Part shown: positions 25,069 through 34,054 of the stretch, piece after piece
Numbering within the stretch: the first letter of the stretch is position 1
How the letters are laid out: each line of letters starts with the position of its first letter
From: Bradyrhizobium barranii subsp. barranii
GTDB lineage: Bacteria > Pseudomonadota > Alphaproteobacteria > Rhizobiales > Xanthobacteraceae
DNA: 64,000 nucleotides
Reading direction: 5' to 3'
Assembly (NCBI RefSeq): GCF_017565645.3
Contig: NZ_CP086136.1
Location: 7,981,501-8,045,500, forward strand
Notes under the pieces: model-generated
The model's input: only the letters and a program-made list of their open reading frames with translations
The model's database searches: none
Told to the model about the DNA's origin: nothing
Made by a program: the position numbers and the translations under genes

Positions 25069-25956
25069 TCACTGTGTCAGCGCCTGCTCTGAATTCGCTC
25101 CGGGCACAGGCGGCGGGGCCGGATTGTTGGCCGGGCTCTCCTTGGCGCCGGAATCGGTCCAGGCCGGCGGCAGGCCGAGCCCCTGCCCCGCGAAGCCGGT
25201 GATGCCGGGAAACCGTCCGAACGCTTCGCAGGCGACATATTTGGGCGCACCGCCGAGCCGCACGGGAATGCTGTCCATCGGCGGCAGCGCGGGGATGCCG
25301 CCGAACGGCGACTCTCCGGTCGTAACCAGTTTTGCGAAGTCCGTGCCGAAATCGGCGGCGAGATCGTAGGCATCGCCCTCATTGGCGACCCGCGGAGAGT
25401 TGGTAATCGAGTTGGCGCCGCGCGCCCAGACCATGGCCGCCTTCTGAAATCCTGCAAAATCGCGCGCTTCCGCCTCGACCGACAGGCTGCCGAGCCCGAC
25501 CGGAAGCCTCGGCACCGGTACAGGCACGCCGGGAAGCGCAACGGTCTTGGCAATCGACAGGGCTTTCGATGCGCCGGAGGCGGTCGGGCTGGTCGGCGCG
25601 GCATGCGTCACCGTCGCCTGCACCGTGAGATCGGCGTCGTCATCGGATGAGACGATACGGAAGCGCTCGCTCAAGCGGAGACACAGCTCGCGGCTGATGG
25701 CGTTCGCAACCAGGCGACGTTCCTTTTCGTTCAACACGACATCGGTGCGCGCGGGAAAGACGGTCGATGCGATCCGGATCGTCTTCGCCGCCAGCACATC
25801 CTGCTTGTTCACGCGGATCTTCGATCGCGTCACCAGCCCGTTCGCTTCCGACATCCGGTCATAGCTCCTGAGCGAGCCGGCCTGTTCGAGCGGCGCGGTC
25901 GCACACCCTCCGAGCGCAAGCGCGGCACCCATCAGGGCCGTCCGTGGAAAGCGCAT
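25069..25956 (-). CDS. DUF3313-like lipoprotein
   Basis: Two hundred and ninety-five residues starting MRFPRTALMGAALALGGCA, a lipoprotein signal with Cys in LGGCA. The mature part (LRSYDRMSEANGLVTRSKIRVNK and LVANAISRELCLRLSERFRIVS) follows the DUF3313 pattern. This family is of unknown function, often part of TetR- or stress-controlled envelope genes. It is divergent from the TetR gene across a 24-bp palindromic operator, which strongly suggests repression by that regulator. The C-terminus is Pro/Asn-rich. Confidence 0.78.
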   Translation of the reverse strand: MRFPRTALMGAALALGGCATAPLEQAGSLRSYDRMSEANGLVTRSKIRVNKQDVLAAKTIRIASTVFPARTDVVLNEKERRLVANAISRELCLRLSERFRIVSSDDDADLTVQATVTHAAPTSPTASGASKALSIAKTVALPGVPVPVPRLPVGLGSLSVEAEARDFAGFQKAAMVWARGANSITNSPRVANEGDAYDLAADFGTDFAKLVTTGESPFGGIPALPPMDSIPVRLGGAPKYVACEAFGRFPGITGFAGQGLGLPPAWTDSGAKESPANNPAPPPVPGANSEQALTQ

Positions 25957-25979
25957 GGTCCCATTCCCGCATCGGCAGC

Positions 25980-26003
25980 TTATTAGAGAGATCGCTCTAA
26001 TAA
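25980..26003. promoter_or_regulatory. Operator palindrome for the TetR regulator
   Basis: TTATTAGAG (25980-25988), spacer AGATCG, CTCTAATAA (25995-26003): a perfect 9-bp inverted repeat in the gap between the TetR and DUF3313 genes. A related half-site, CTCTCTAA, occurs at 26050-26057, so two operator copies may exist. Confidence 0.65.
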
Positions 26004-26104
26004 TCACTTCTCACGCCTCGCAACATCCGTCAACATAAATAGATGGAACTCTCTAATTTCGATTTTCTCGTGGCGGACCGTCGTGCTAAACGGGGCGAGC
26101 GTGA

Positions 26105-26782
26105 ATGGAGATGTCCGGTTTGAGGAAAGTCGACCCCGTCAAGCACGAGCAGAAGCGCGGGGAAATCCTCGGCGCGGCGATCCGCTGCTTCATCAGGGAC
26201 GGCTTCCGCGGCGCCAGCACGACAGATATCTGCACCGAAGCCGGCATCAGTCCGGGCCACCTCTATCACTACTTCGCGAGCAAGGAGGCGATCATCGAGG
26301 CGATGATCGACCTCGGTCTCGCGCGGTCGGCCGAGCGGTTTGAGAAGATTCTCGCGGCCGCCGACGTGATCGAGGCACTGCTCGTCGATATCGAAGAAAC
26401 CAGCCTGCGGTTTCGTCCCGCCCAGATCCTCAATCTGGATGGTCTCGCGGAGGCCGCCCGCAATCCTGAATTCGCTGCGATCATCGAACGCCACACCGCG
26501 GCGGTCCGCCGCATGTGGAGCGACTTCCTGCGCCGCGCGCAGCAGCAGGGACGGGTGGATCCTGGGTTAAATCCGGACGCGACGGCAAACATCTTGATCG
26601 CCCTCGTCGACGGATCCCGCGCCATGCCGATCCGCAATCCGAAGCTGGATATCAAGCAGAGCGTAGAGCATCTGAGAACGATGCTCGCGCGCTTCCTGAA
26701 CCCGCCCGACGCACAGAGCGCTGCGATCAAGCCCCGCATTCAGAAGGCCGGTCGTCCCCTGAAGCTGGTCAGGAAGCGATAG
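26105..26782 (+). CDS. TetR-family transcriptional regulator
   Basis: Two hundred and twenty-five residues. The N-terminal helix-turn-helix is seen at KRGEILGAAIRCFIRDGFRG, then STTDICTEAGISPGHLYHYFASKEAIIEAM (about residues 16-65), the standard TetR/AcrR signature. The remainder is an all-helical ligand-binding domain with a basic tail. It is the obvious repressor of the divergent DUF3313 lipoprotein gene and of itself, through the 25980-26003 palindrome. The inducer is unknown. Confidence 0.9.
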   Translation: MEMSGLRKVDPVKHEQKRGEILGAAIRCFIRDGFRGASTTDICTEAGISPGHLYHYFASKEAIIEAMIDLGLARSAERFEKILAAADVIEALLVDIEETSLRFRPAQILNLDGLAEAARNPEFAAIIERHTAAVRRMWSDFLRRAQQQGRVDPGLNPDATANILIALVDGSRAMPIRNPKLDIKQSVEHLRTMLARFLNPPDAQSAAIKPRIQKAGRPLKLVRKR

Positions 26783-26791
26783 AGCCCGACC

Positions 26792-27271
26792 CTAGAGCGG
26801 CAGGAGCCGGTTCAGCAATTCCAGCAGCGTGCGCTGCTCGGCCGCGCTGAGCGGGGCCAGCATCTTTTCGTTGTAGGACTCCGTCAGCCTTGCCCCCTCG
26901 GCAATGAGCTTTGCACCCTTCGGCGTCAGCATCAGCTCGACGGCGCGGCGGTCCGCTTTCGAGCGGTTGCGCTTGATGAAGCCGGACGATTCGAGCTCGT
27001 TCAGGATCTTGATCAGGTTCGGCAGGCGCAACCGGAGCAGGCTGGCGAGGCTGCTCGGCGGCACGCCGGGATTGTCACGAATGACGGCGAAGATCGCATA
27101 GGTTGCCGGCGTCAGGCCCAACGCGGCGAACTCCTCGTAAAAGCCTTCGAAAAACTTCAATTGCGCGAGGCGCAGCATGAAGCCGGGCGTCCGCCGGAGC
27201 GCGCGCAGGTCCAGCGATTTCTCCGGCTGCTGATCGGACTTCAACCCGGGTCTTACGGTTTTCGAGCTCAT
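26792..27271 (-). CDS. MarR-family transcriptional regulator
   Basis: One hundred and fifty-nine residues. The winged helix-turn-helix lies at about residues 60-125: LTPATYAIFAVIRDNPG, PSSLASLLRLRLPNLIKILNE, and the wing DRRAVELMLTPKGAKLIA, all as in MarR proteins of the aromatic-acid type. Divergent from the ABC binding protein and P450 genes, with a strong palindrome at 27316-27338, so it probably represses both until an aromatic acid or its CoA ester is present. The TetR stop is 9 bases beyond this gene's end on the other strand. Confidence 0.88.
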   Translation of the reverse strand: MSSKTVRPGLKSDQQPEKSLDLRALRRTPGFMLRLAQLKFFEGFYEEFAALGLTPATYAIFAVIRDNPGVPPSSLASLLRLRLPNLIKILNELESSGFIKRNRSKADRRAVELMLTPKGAKLIAEGARLTESYNEKMLAPLSAAEQRTLLELLNRLLPL

Positions 27272-27315
27272 GATCCTCAATCCGCGGCGGCCACAGCCGA
27301 ATTGACACTCCCAAA

Positions 27316-27338
27316 AATAGCTATAAAATATAACTATT
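27316..27338. promoter_or_regulatory. MarR-type operator
   Basis: AATAGCTAT (27316-27324), AAAAT, ATAACTATT (27330-27338): a palindrome matching at 8 of 9 paired positions in an AT-rich promoter. It lies 38 bp before the binding-protein start and 45 bp before the MarR start, so occupation would block both promoters. Confidence 0.6.
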
Positions 27339-27375
27339 ATTTAGCGGCACCAAGACCGCATATGGGAGGGACACA

Positions 27376-28584
27376 ATGAACAGAAAATTCCTGCACAAAT
27401 TGTGCATTTTGGCTTCGATGCTGGTTGCCGCGCCGGGCTTTGCCCAGGATGCCGTGAAGATCGGCATCCTGAACGACCAATCCGGTCCGTTCGCGAGCTA
27501 TCAGGGTATCGGCTCGGTCGTCGCCGCAAAAATGGCTGTCGAAGACTATGGCGGAAAGGCTGCCGGCAAGCCCGTCGAGGTCGTCGCGGCGGATCACCAG
27601 AACAAGACCGACATCGGGATCGGCATCGCCAGGCGCTGGTACGAGAATGACGGCGTCGACGCGATCTTCGACATCCCGAACTCGTCGATCGCGCTCGCTG
27701 TCGCCGGCATGAGCGCCGAGAAGAACAAGGTCTTCGTCGGATCGGGCGCCGGCACGGTGCTGCTCACCGGCGAGAAATGCACGCCCAACACCGTGCACTG
27801 GACCTACGACACCTATGCCTACGGGCGTGGCCTCGGCAAGGCGATCGTGCAGCAGGGCGGCAAGAAGTGGTTCTTCATCACCGCCGACTACGCGTTCGGC
27901 CACGATCTGGAGAAGCAGGCCGCGGAGGCCGTGAAAGCGTCCGGCGGCGAGGTGCTCGGCAGCGTGCGGCATCCGCTGGGAACGGCCGACTACGCCTCCT
28001 TCCTGCTCCAGGCCCAGGCTTCGGGCGCGAACGTCGTCGGCTTCGCCAATGCCGGCGACGATACCATCACCTCGATGAAGCAGGCCGCCGAGTTCGGGCT
28101 GACCAAGGACCACAAGCTGGTCGGATTGATCCTGGGGATGAACGGCCTTCCCTCACTCGGACTGAAGTTTGCGCAGGGCGCGCAGATCATGAACCCGTTC
28201 TACTGGGATCTGAACGACGGCACGCGGGCTTTCGCCAAACGCTTCGCCGAGCGCATTCCCTCGAAGGCTTATCCCAACGACATGCAGGCCGGCGTCTATG
28301 CCTCGGTCATTCACTACCTCAAGGCGGTCGACAAGGCTGGCGGCGCCAAGGACGGCAAGGTCGTCGTCGCCGCGATGAAGGAGATGCCGACGGACGATCC
28401 GCTGTTCGGCAAGGGCTACATCCGGAAGGACGGACGCAAGATCCACCCGCTCTATTTGCTCCAGGTCAAGGCGCCCGAGGAGTCGAATTCGGCCTGGGAC
28501 CTGCTGAAGGTCGTCGCCACGATCAAGGGCGAGGACGCATTCCGCTCGGAGAGCGAAGGCAAGTGTCCGCTGACCACGCAATAA
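27376..28584 (+). CDS. ABC transporter substrate-binding protein, branched-chain/aromatic-acid type
   Basis: Four hundred and two residues. Signal peptide about 1-23 (LASMLVAAPGFA). The mature protein starts VKIGILNDQSGPFASYQGIGSV, the livJ-like type I periplasmic fold, and continues through KNKVFVGSGAGTVLLTGEKC, WFFITADYAFGHDLEKQAAE and the GLILGMNGLPSLGLKF segment. Many binding proteins of this subfamily in Rhodopseudomonas and Bradyrhizobium bind benzoate-like aromatic acids. The permease and ATPase genes are absent here, so it must pair with components elsewhere. It is 16 bp ahead of the P450 gene. Confidence 0.85.
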   Translation: MNRKFLHKLCILASMLVAAPGFAQDAVKIGILNDQSGPFASYQGIGSVVAAKMAVEDYGGKAAGKPVEVVAADHQNKTDIGIGIARRWYENDGVDAIFDIPNSSIALAVAGMSAEKNKVFVGSGAGTVLLTGEKCTPNTVHWTYDTYAYGRGLGKAIVQQGGKKWFFITADYAFGHDLEKQAAEAVKASGGEVLGSVRHPLGTADYASFLLQAQASGANVVGFANAGDDTITSMKQAAEFGLTKDHKLVGLILGMNGLPSLGLKFAQGAQIMNPFYWDLNDGTRAFAKRFAERIPSKAYPNDMQAGVYASVIHYLKAVDKAGGAKDGKVVVAAMKEMPTDDPLFGKGYIRKDGRKIHPLYLLQVKAPEESNSAWDLLKVVATIKGEDAFRSESEGKCPLTTQ

Positions 28585-28600
28585 CGGCCGGGAGCTGACC

Positions 28601-29779
28601 ATGAGCGGCATTGCGTCCAGTCCGATCGACCCGTTCGCGCCTGACTTCCTGATGGATCCCTATCCCGCCTATGAAGCGCTGCGCGCGCTCGGGCCTGCGT
28701 TCGCGCTGGAGCGTTACGACGTGTGGGCCATGGCAGGCTATGCCGAAGTCGAGCCGGCCCTGAAGGACTGGAAGACGTTCATGAGCGGCGAGGGTGTCGG
28801 GCTTCACGGGATGAATCCTGCCCTGCCGAAACCGCTGACACTCCAGATCGATCCTCCCGATCATGACAAGGGCCGCCGCGTCCTCGGCCGCCCCCTGTCC
28901 CCGGGCGTCGCAAGGAAGCTGCGCGAGACGTTTCAGCAGGAGGCGGAGAGGAAGGTCTCGGAGCTGATCGACAAAGGCACCTTCGATGCCGTGGCCGATC
29001 TTGCGGAAGCCTATCCCATGAAAGTGTTTCCGGATGCGATCGGCATCCGGCCTGACGGCCGCGAGAAGCTGCTGGTCTGGAGCACCTTCGTGTTCGACAG
29101 CTTTGGCCCGGAGAACGAGATGCTGGCCACATCGCGCAAGGCGGGCCTCGCCGCACAGAGCTGGATCATGGAATGCTGCGCCCGGGACGCGTTGCAGCCA
29201 GACGGGCTCGGCATGATGATCTACCAGGCGGCCGACGACGGCGAGATCACCGAGCACGAAGCAACGCATCTGGTGCGGCCGTTCCTCACCGCCGGGATCG
29301 ACACCACCGTCAACGGCATCGGGAACACCCTGCTGGCACTCGCCACGCATCCGGATGAATATCGCAAGCTGCACCACAAGCCGGAGCTGGCGCGCAACGC
29401 TTTCGAGGAAGGCCTGCGCTACGACTCACCGGTGCAGACATTCTTTCGCACCACCTCGCGCGATGTCGAGATCGGCGGCGGCGTGATCCCCGCGCACCGC
29501 AAAGTGCTGCTGTTCATGGCCTCCGCCAACCGCGATCCCGCGCGCTGGGACAACGCGGACCGCTTCGATGTCGAACGAAGTGCGACCGGACATGTCGGCT
29601 TCGGCGCCGGCATTCACGCCTGCGTCGGCCAGATGATCGCGCGTCTGGAAGGCGAATTGATCTTCGGCGAGCTTGCAAGGCGCGTGAAGACCATCGAGCT
29701 CACGGCAGAGCCGAAACGCAGGCTCAACAATTCCCTGCGTGGGCTGGAGAGCATGCCGGTCCGCGTGACCGCCGCTTAG
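28601..29779 (+). CDS. Cytochrome P450, CYP199-like
   Basis: Three hundred and ninety-two residues. I-helix LTAGIDTTVNGIGN at about 229-242; K-helix EEGLRYDSPVQTFFRTTSR at 269-287; haem-binding FGAGIHACVG at 334-343 with Cys341; C-terminus NNSLRGLESMPVRVT. These closely resemble, from memory, CYP199A enzymes of Rhodopseudomonas palustris, which O-demethylate or hydroxylate para-substituted benzoates such as 4-methoxybenzoate. No ferredoxin or reductase gene lies beside it. The polar residues thought to grip the substrate carboxylate appear partly changed (for example LVRPFLTAG where CYP199A4 has LVRSLLSAG), so the substrate may differ. Confidence 0.82.
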   Translation: MSGIASSPIDPFAPDFLMDPYPAYEALRALGPAFALERYDVWAMAGYAEVEPALKDWKTFMSGEGVGLHGMNPALPKPLTLQIDPPDHDKGRRVLGRPLSPGVARKLRETFQQEAERKVSELIDKGTFDAVADLAEAYPMKVFPDAIGIRPDGREKLLVWSTFVFDSFGPENEMLATSRKAGLAAQSWIMECCARDALQPDGLGMMIYQAADDGEITEHEATHLVRPFLTAGIDTTVNGIGNTLLALATHPDEYRKLHHKPELARNAFEEGLRYDSPVQTFFRTTSRDVEIGGGVIPAHRKVLLFMASANRDPARWDNADRFDVERSATGHVGFGAGIHACVGQMIARLEGELIFGELARRVKTIELTAEPKRRLNNSLRGLESMPVRVTAA

Positions 29780-29814
29780 GCGGCATCACGCGGTGCTGCG
29801 GGCGCGACGCGCCC

Positions 29815-30543
29815 TCAGTTCCTGGCCGGAGCCGTCGCCGCCGCCGAGCGCGCCTGCCGCGGGGCCCTGGGTGCGCCGGGTTCGGCGACCGGACCTGCCG
29901 GGGCGCGCGAGCGCAAGATGGCGGCGTCGATCTCGCCGATGACGCGGCGCTGGATCGCCTCGTTCTTGTCGATCGAGATGTGGCCGACGCCGGTGCCGCG
30001 GACGTCGACATTGTCGAGCTTGCCACGGAGACCAGCCGCAGCGCGCACAGGCTCGCCGGGACCGTCGCCGATATAGATGTTGATGTAGCGTTCGGCGCCG
30101 GTCGACAGCCTGGTCTTGAATACGGAATCGAGGCCGATCGCGAGCTTCACGGGCACGCCGAGCTGGTTGAGCTTAGCGATCATGTCCGGCAGCGCGGTCG
30201 CGCCGGAGGAATGGCCGACCAGGACAATGGTCTTGACGCGACCGGCCCTGTAGTTGGCCGCGGCCTCATCAGCGAGCGAGGACCAGGACACGAAGTTCGC
30301 GACGGTCACCTGGACGCCCTGCGCCTGGAGGCGGGAGCCGATCGTATCGAGCCCGAGCGAGAAGATGTTGAGCACGCCGCGGAGCAGGTAGACATGGGTG
30401 GTCGCGGCCGCGGACTGGCTCGGCGCCGCCCTGGCGGTGGTCGGGCTGATGGCAACAGCTGACAGCAGGAGCAGGCAGATCGCCCACACACGGAGGGCGG
30501 GCAACTGGCTGGCGCCGGCGGTGTGACGGCCGTTCGGTCTCAT
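29815..30543 (-). CDS. Exported alpha/beta-hydrolase-like protein, paralogue of the LysM hydrolase
   Basis: Two hundred and forty-two residues. Signal peptide around residues 19-38 (VWAICLLLLSAVAIS). It has VYLLRGVLNIFSLGLDTIGSRL, the elbow LVGHSSGATALPDMIAKLNQ with Ser in GHSSG, and a later GVGHISIDKNEAIQRRVIGEI, paralleling VSHINIEKSDDIHRQIIEM of the 23219-24166 protein. It lacks the LysM domain and ends in an Ala/Pro-rich tail. Both proteins belong to the same uncharacterised exported family. Its stop is 35 bp after the P450 stop, convergent. Confidence 0.78.
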   Translation of the reverse strand: MRPNGRHTAGASQLPALRVWAICLLLLSAVAISPTTARAAPSQSAAATTHVYLLRGVLNIFSLGLDTIGSRLQAQGVQVTVANFVSWSSLADEAAANYRAGRVKTIVLVGHSSGATALPDMIAKLNQLGVPVKLAIGLDSVFKTRLSTGAERYINIYIGDGPGEPVRAAAGLRGKLDNVDVRGTGVGHISIDKNEAIQRRVIGEIDAAILRSRAPAGPVAEPGAPRAPRQARSAAATAPARN

Positions 30544-30831
30544 CTCGATGTTTTCCCTGGGGACGATACGCTTTGCGATTAGCCGGAATCGTAGCCACGG
30601 CCTGCTCGCAGACGCAACAAAGAGGCGCGTGAGCGGCAATCTTAGCCACAAGCCGTGACCATCCCGCAACACTTGCCGGGAACCTGCCACCGAAGGGGCT
30701 GTTTTGAGACCATTTTTCTCCAGCCAATTGCGGCCGGGCAAGTGCATTCCTATTTCAGGGCTCCGCTGACCTCCTCCCGGACGGTTCCAGCCTCCCCTCC
30801 CCAGTCCTTACCTTTCAGCCCTGCGGCCATC

Positions 30832-31751
<920 letters not shown>

Positions 31752-31755
<4 letters not shown>

Positions 31756-32513
31756 ACCATCGCGCCATCCGCGCCATCTATCTGTTCGAAATGGCGCGCA
31801 CCTGGCGTACGCTGCTGCAAAGCATCGTCTCGCCTGTCGTCTCGACCTCGCTCTATTTCGTGGTGTTCGGTGCCGCGATCGGCTCGCGCATCAGCCAGGT
31901 CGAGGGCGTCAGCTACGGCACCTTCATCGTGCCGGGCCTGATCATGCTCTCGGTGCTGACACAGAGCATCGCCAACGCTTCCTTCGGCATCTACTTTCCG
32001 AAATTCACCGGCACGATCTACGAAATCCTGTCGGCGCCAATTTCCTATGGCGAGATCGTGCTCGGCTATGTCGGCGCCGCCGCGACGAAGTCGATCATTC
32101 TCGGCCTGATCATTCTCGCCACCGCCGGGCTTTTCGTTCCATTGCATATTCACCATCCGGTGTGGATGCTGGCCTTCCTGGTGCTGACGGCGGTGACGTT
32201 CAGCCTGTTCGGCTTCATCATCGGCATCTGGGCCGACGGCTTCGAAAAGCTCCAGATGATCCCGATGCTGGTGGTGACGCCGCTGACCTTCCTCGGCGGC
32301 AGCTTCTATTCCATCGACATGCTGCCGGCAGGCTGGCGCACCGTGGCGCTGCTGAACCCGGTCGTCTATCTGATCTCAGGCTTCCGCTGGAGCTTCTACG
32401 AGATTGCGGATGTCAGCGTGTCCGTCAGCATCTGCATGACGACGGCGTTCCTGGTGATCTGCCTCGCCGTGATCTGGTGGATTTTCCGCACCGGATATCG
32501 GCTGAAGAATTGA
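31752..32513 (+). CDS. ABC-2 type exporter permease (YadH type)
   Basis: Two hundred and fifty-three residues, six membrane segments. N-terminal [20 protein letters not shown], then [21 protein letters not shown], the [22 protein letters not shown] segment and the [32 protein letters not shown] region define the ABC-2/YadH family. Its ATG overlaps the ATPase stop. A large palindromic repeat follows within 10 bp of its stop. Confidence 0.92.
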
Positions 32514-32521
32514 CCGCAGAT

Positions 32522-32614
32522 CCGTAGCCCGGATGGAGCGCAGCGAAATCCGGGACGAGCGTCACCTCACGCACCAGCGGCCCCGGATTGCGCTTCGCTC
32601 CATCCGGGCTACGG
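32522..32614. repeat. Palindromic repeat between convergent genes
   Basis: CCGTAGCCCGGATGGAGCG at 32522 is mirrored by CGCTCCATCCGGGCTACGG ending at 32614; inner arms AATCCGGG (32547-32554) and CCCGGATT (32582-32589) also pair. The arms are near-perfect and the spacer about 25 nt. It sits between the exporter permease and the Gly-rich protein gene. Confidence 0.85.
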
Positions 32615-32621
32615 CACTACC

Positions 32622-32945
32622 TCACCTGTAGCAGTGGAAGCGATGGTAGCCGTCATAGTAGCCGCGGCAGCGGTAATGGCGGTGATGCGGAATGCCGAAC
32701 ACGCCCTCCACCGCACCCACGGCCCCGCCGACACCGGCGCCGACCGCGCCGCCAACTACGCCACCGACAGGGCCGGCGATCCGGTTGCCTTCATAGGAGC
32801 CTTCCTGGGCGCCGCGCACGATACCCTGGGTGTGGCCGGCTTGTGGCAGCGACAACAGCGCGAGCAGGATGGCGGTGGCTGCGAACAGCAGGCGGACGGG
32901 CAAACCGGCCGGCAATTGCACGGCGGCGATACGGGCTTTGTTCAT
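32622..32945 (-). CDS. Small exported glycine-rich protein with His/Tyr tail
   Basis: One hundred and seven residues from MNKARIAAVQL. Hydrophobic residues 15-40 form a signal or anchor. Residues 58-80 are a glycine-zipper run (VGGVVGGAVGAGVGGAVGAV), followed by GIPHHRHYRCRGYYDGYHRFHCYR, a His/Tyr/Cys tail that could bind metal. Glycine-zipper proteins associate with membranes; this type is frequent in Bradyrhizobium. Function unknown. Oriented toward the palindrome at 32522. Confidence 0.65.
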   Translation of the reverse strand: MNKARIAAVQLPAGLPVRLLFAATAILLALLSLPQAGHTQGIVRGAQEGSYEGNRIAGPVGGVVGGAVGAGVGGAVGAVEGVFGIPHHRHYRCRGYYDGYHRFHCYR

Positions 32946-33260
32946 CTTCGGTCCCAAGGGAATTAAAGGGGAAAGGGCAGCGGAAGCCGCCCGTCGAGGG
33001 CAGCCACGATCAACGCCTGAAGCGGCCGAATGGTTGCGGCTTTGTGACGAATTGTCGGCGTTGTGACTGCTCGGCACGCTCGCGAAAATGTCAGCGCCGC
33101 CGCCAGCCACGCGGCACAAAGCAGCCTTGCTTACGCCCGGCATCGCGTTAACGATGGACGGGCAGCCCGCTGGAACGAAAGCCGGATTGCAGGCATATTG
33201 CACGCCGGGGGACGGAGAGCCGCGGCGCCTAGCGTGAACAGGCCGGAGGCCAGAACTCAA

Positions 33261-34052
33261 ATGCGTTTCCAGATGCGTTCCTTTTTCATCGCTTTTTCCT
33301 CATTGATGTTTTTGAGCGCGGGCGCCGCCCAGGCCAAGGTCGAGATCACCATCGACAAGGACAATCAGCAGATGACCGTCGCCGTCGACGGCGTCGCGCG
33401 CTATCGCTGGCCGGTGTCAACAGGCATCCCCTCGCGCGAAACGCCGGGCGGCGCCTTCCGCGCCTTCCGCATGGAAGAGGATCACTACTCCAAGGAATTC
33501 GACGACGCGCCGATGCCGCACGCGATCTTCTTCACCAAGGTCGGGCACGCGATTCACGGCACCGACTCGGTCGGCCGCCTCGGCTCGCCGGCGTCGCACG
33601 GCTGCGTGCGACTGTCGCGTCAGAATGCCTCGACGCTCTATGCGCTGGTGCAGCAGCAGGGCGTCCTCAACACCACGGTGACGCTGACCGGCTCGGCCCA
33701 GGTGGCTCTGGCCCGCAACCCGCGCGGCCGCAACCCCACTGCAGTGGCCCGCGCGCCGCAGCCGGCCGAAGAGCAGTACGCCACCTCAGGCGATCCCGTG
33801 AATCTCGCACCGCCGGCGCAGCCCGCCCGCCGCTACATGCCGCAGGACGACAATTACATCTACCCGGCTGACGGCAGCGACACCGGCACGCGCTATCCCG
33901 CGCCGCGCTCGGCCAGCCGCCCGCTGTATGACGCGCAGGTCTATCAGCAGCAGCAGCCGCAGCAGTACTACAATCAAGGCTACGGCCAGCAGGGCTACTA
34001 TCAGCCACAGCCCCGGCAATACTATCAGCCGCGCGGTTACTATCAGAACTGA
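33261..34052 (+). CDS. L,D-transpeptidase (YkuD) with Gln/Tyr-rich tail
   Basis: Two hundred and sixty-three residues. Signal peptide about 1-25 (ending AQA). YkuD domain at 26-145: KVEITIDKDNQQMTVAVDG, then HGTDSVGRLGSPASHGCVRLS with the catalytic Cys115 in SHGCVRL. It forms 3-3 peptidoglycan crosslinks or links proteins to the wall in the periplasm. From residue 160 the chain is low-complexity, and from about 223 to the end it is almost all Gln, Tyr, Gly and Pro. An upstream in-frame extension to 33063 lacks a signal and is rejected. Confidence 0.86.
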   Translation: MRFQMRSFFIAFSSLMFLSAGAAQAKVEITIDKDNQQMTVAVDGVARYRWPVSTGIPSRETPGGAFRAFRMEEDHYSKEFDDAPMPHAIFFTKVGHAIHGTDSVGRLGSPASHGCVRLSRQNASTLYALVQQQGVLNTTVTLTGSAQVALARNPRGRNPTAVARAPQPAEEQYATSGDPVNLAPPAQPARRYMPQDDNYIYPADGSDTGTRYPAPRSASRPLYDAQVYQQQQPQQYYNQGYGQQGYYQPQPRQYYQPRGYYQN

Positions 34053-34054
34053 CG

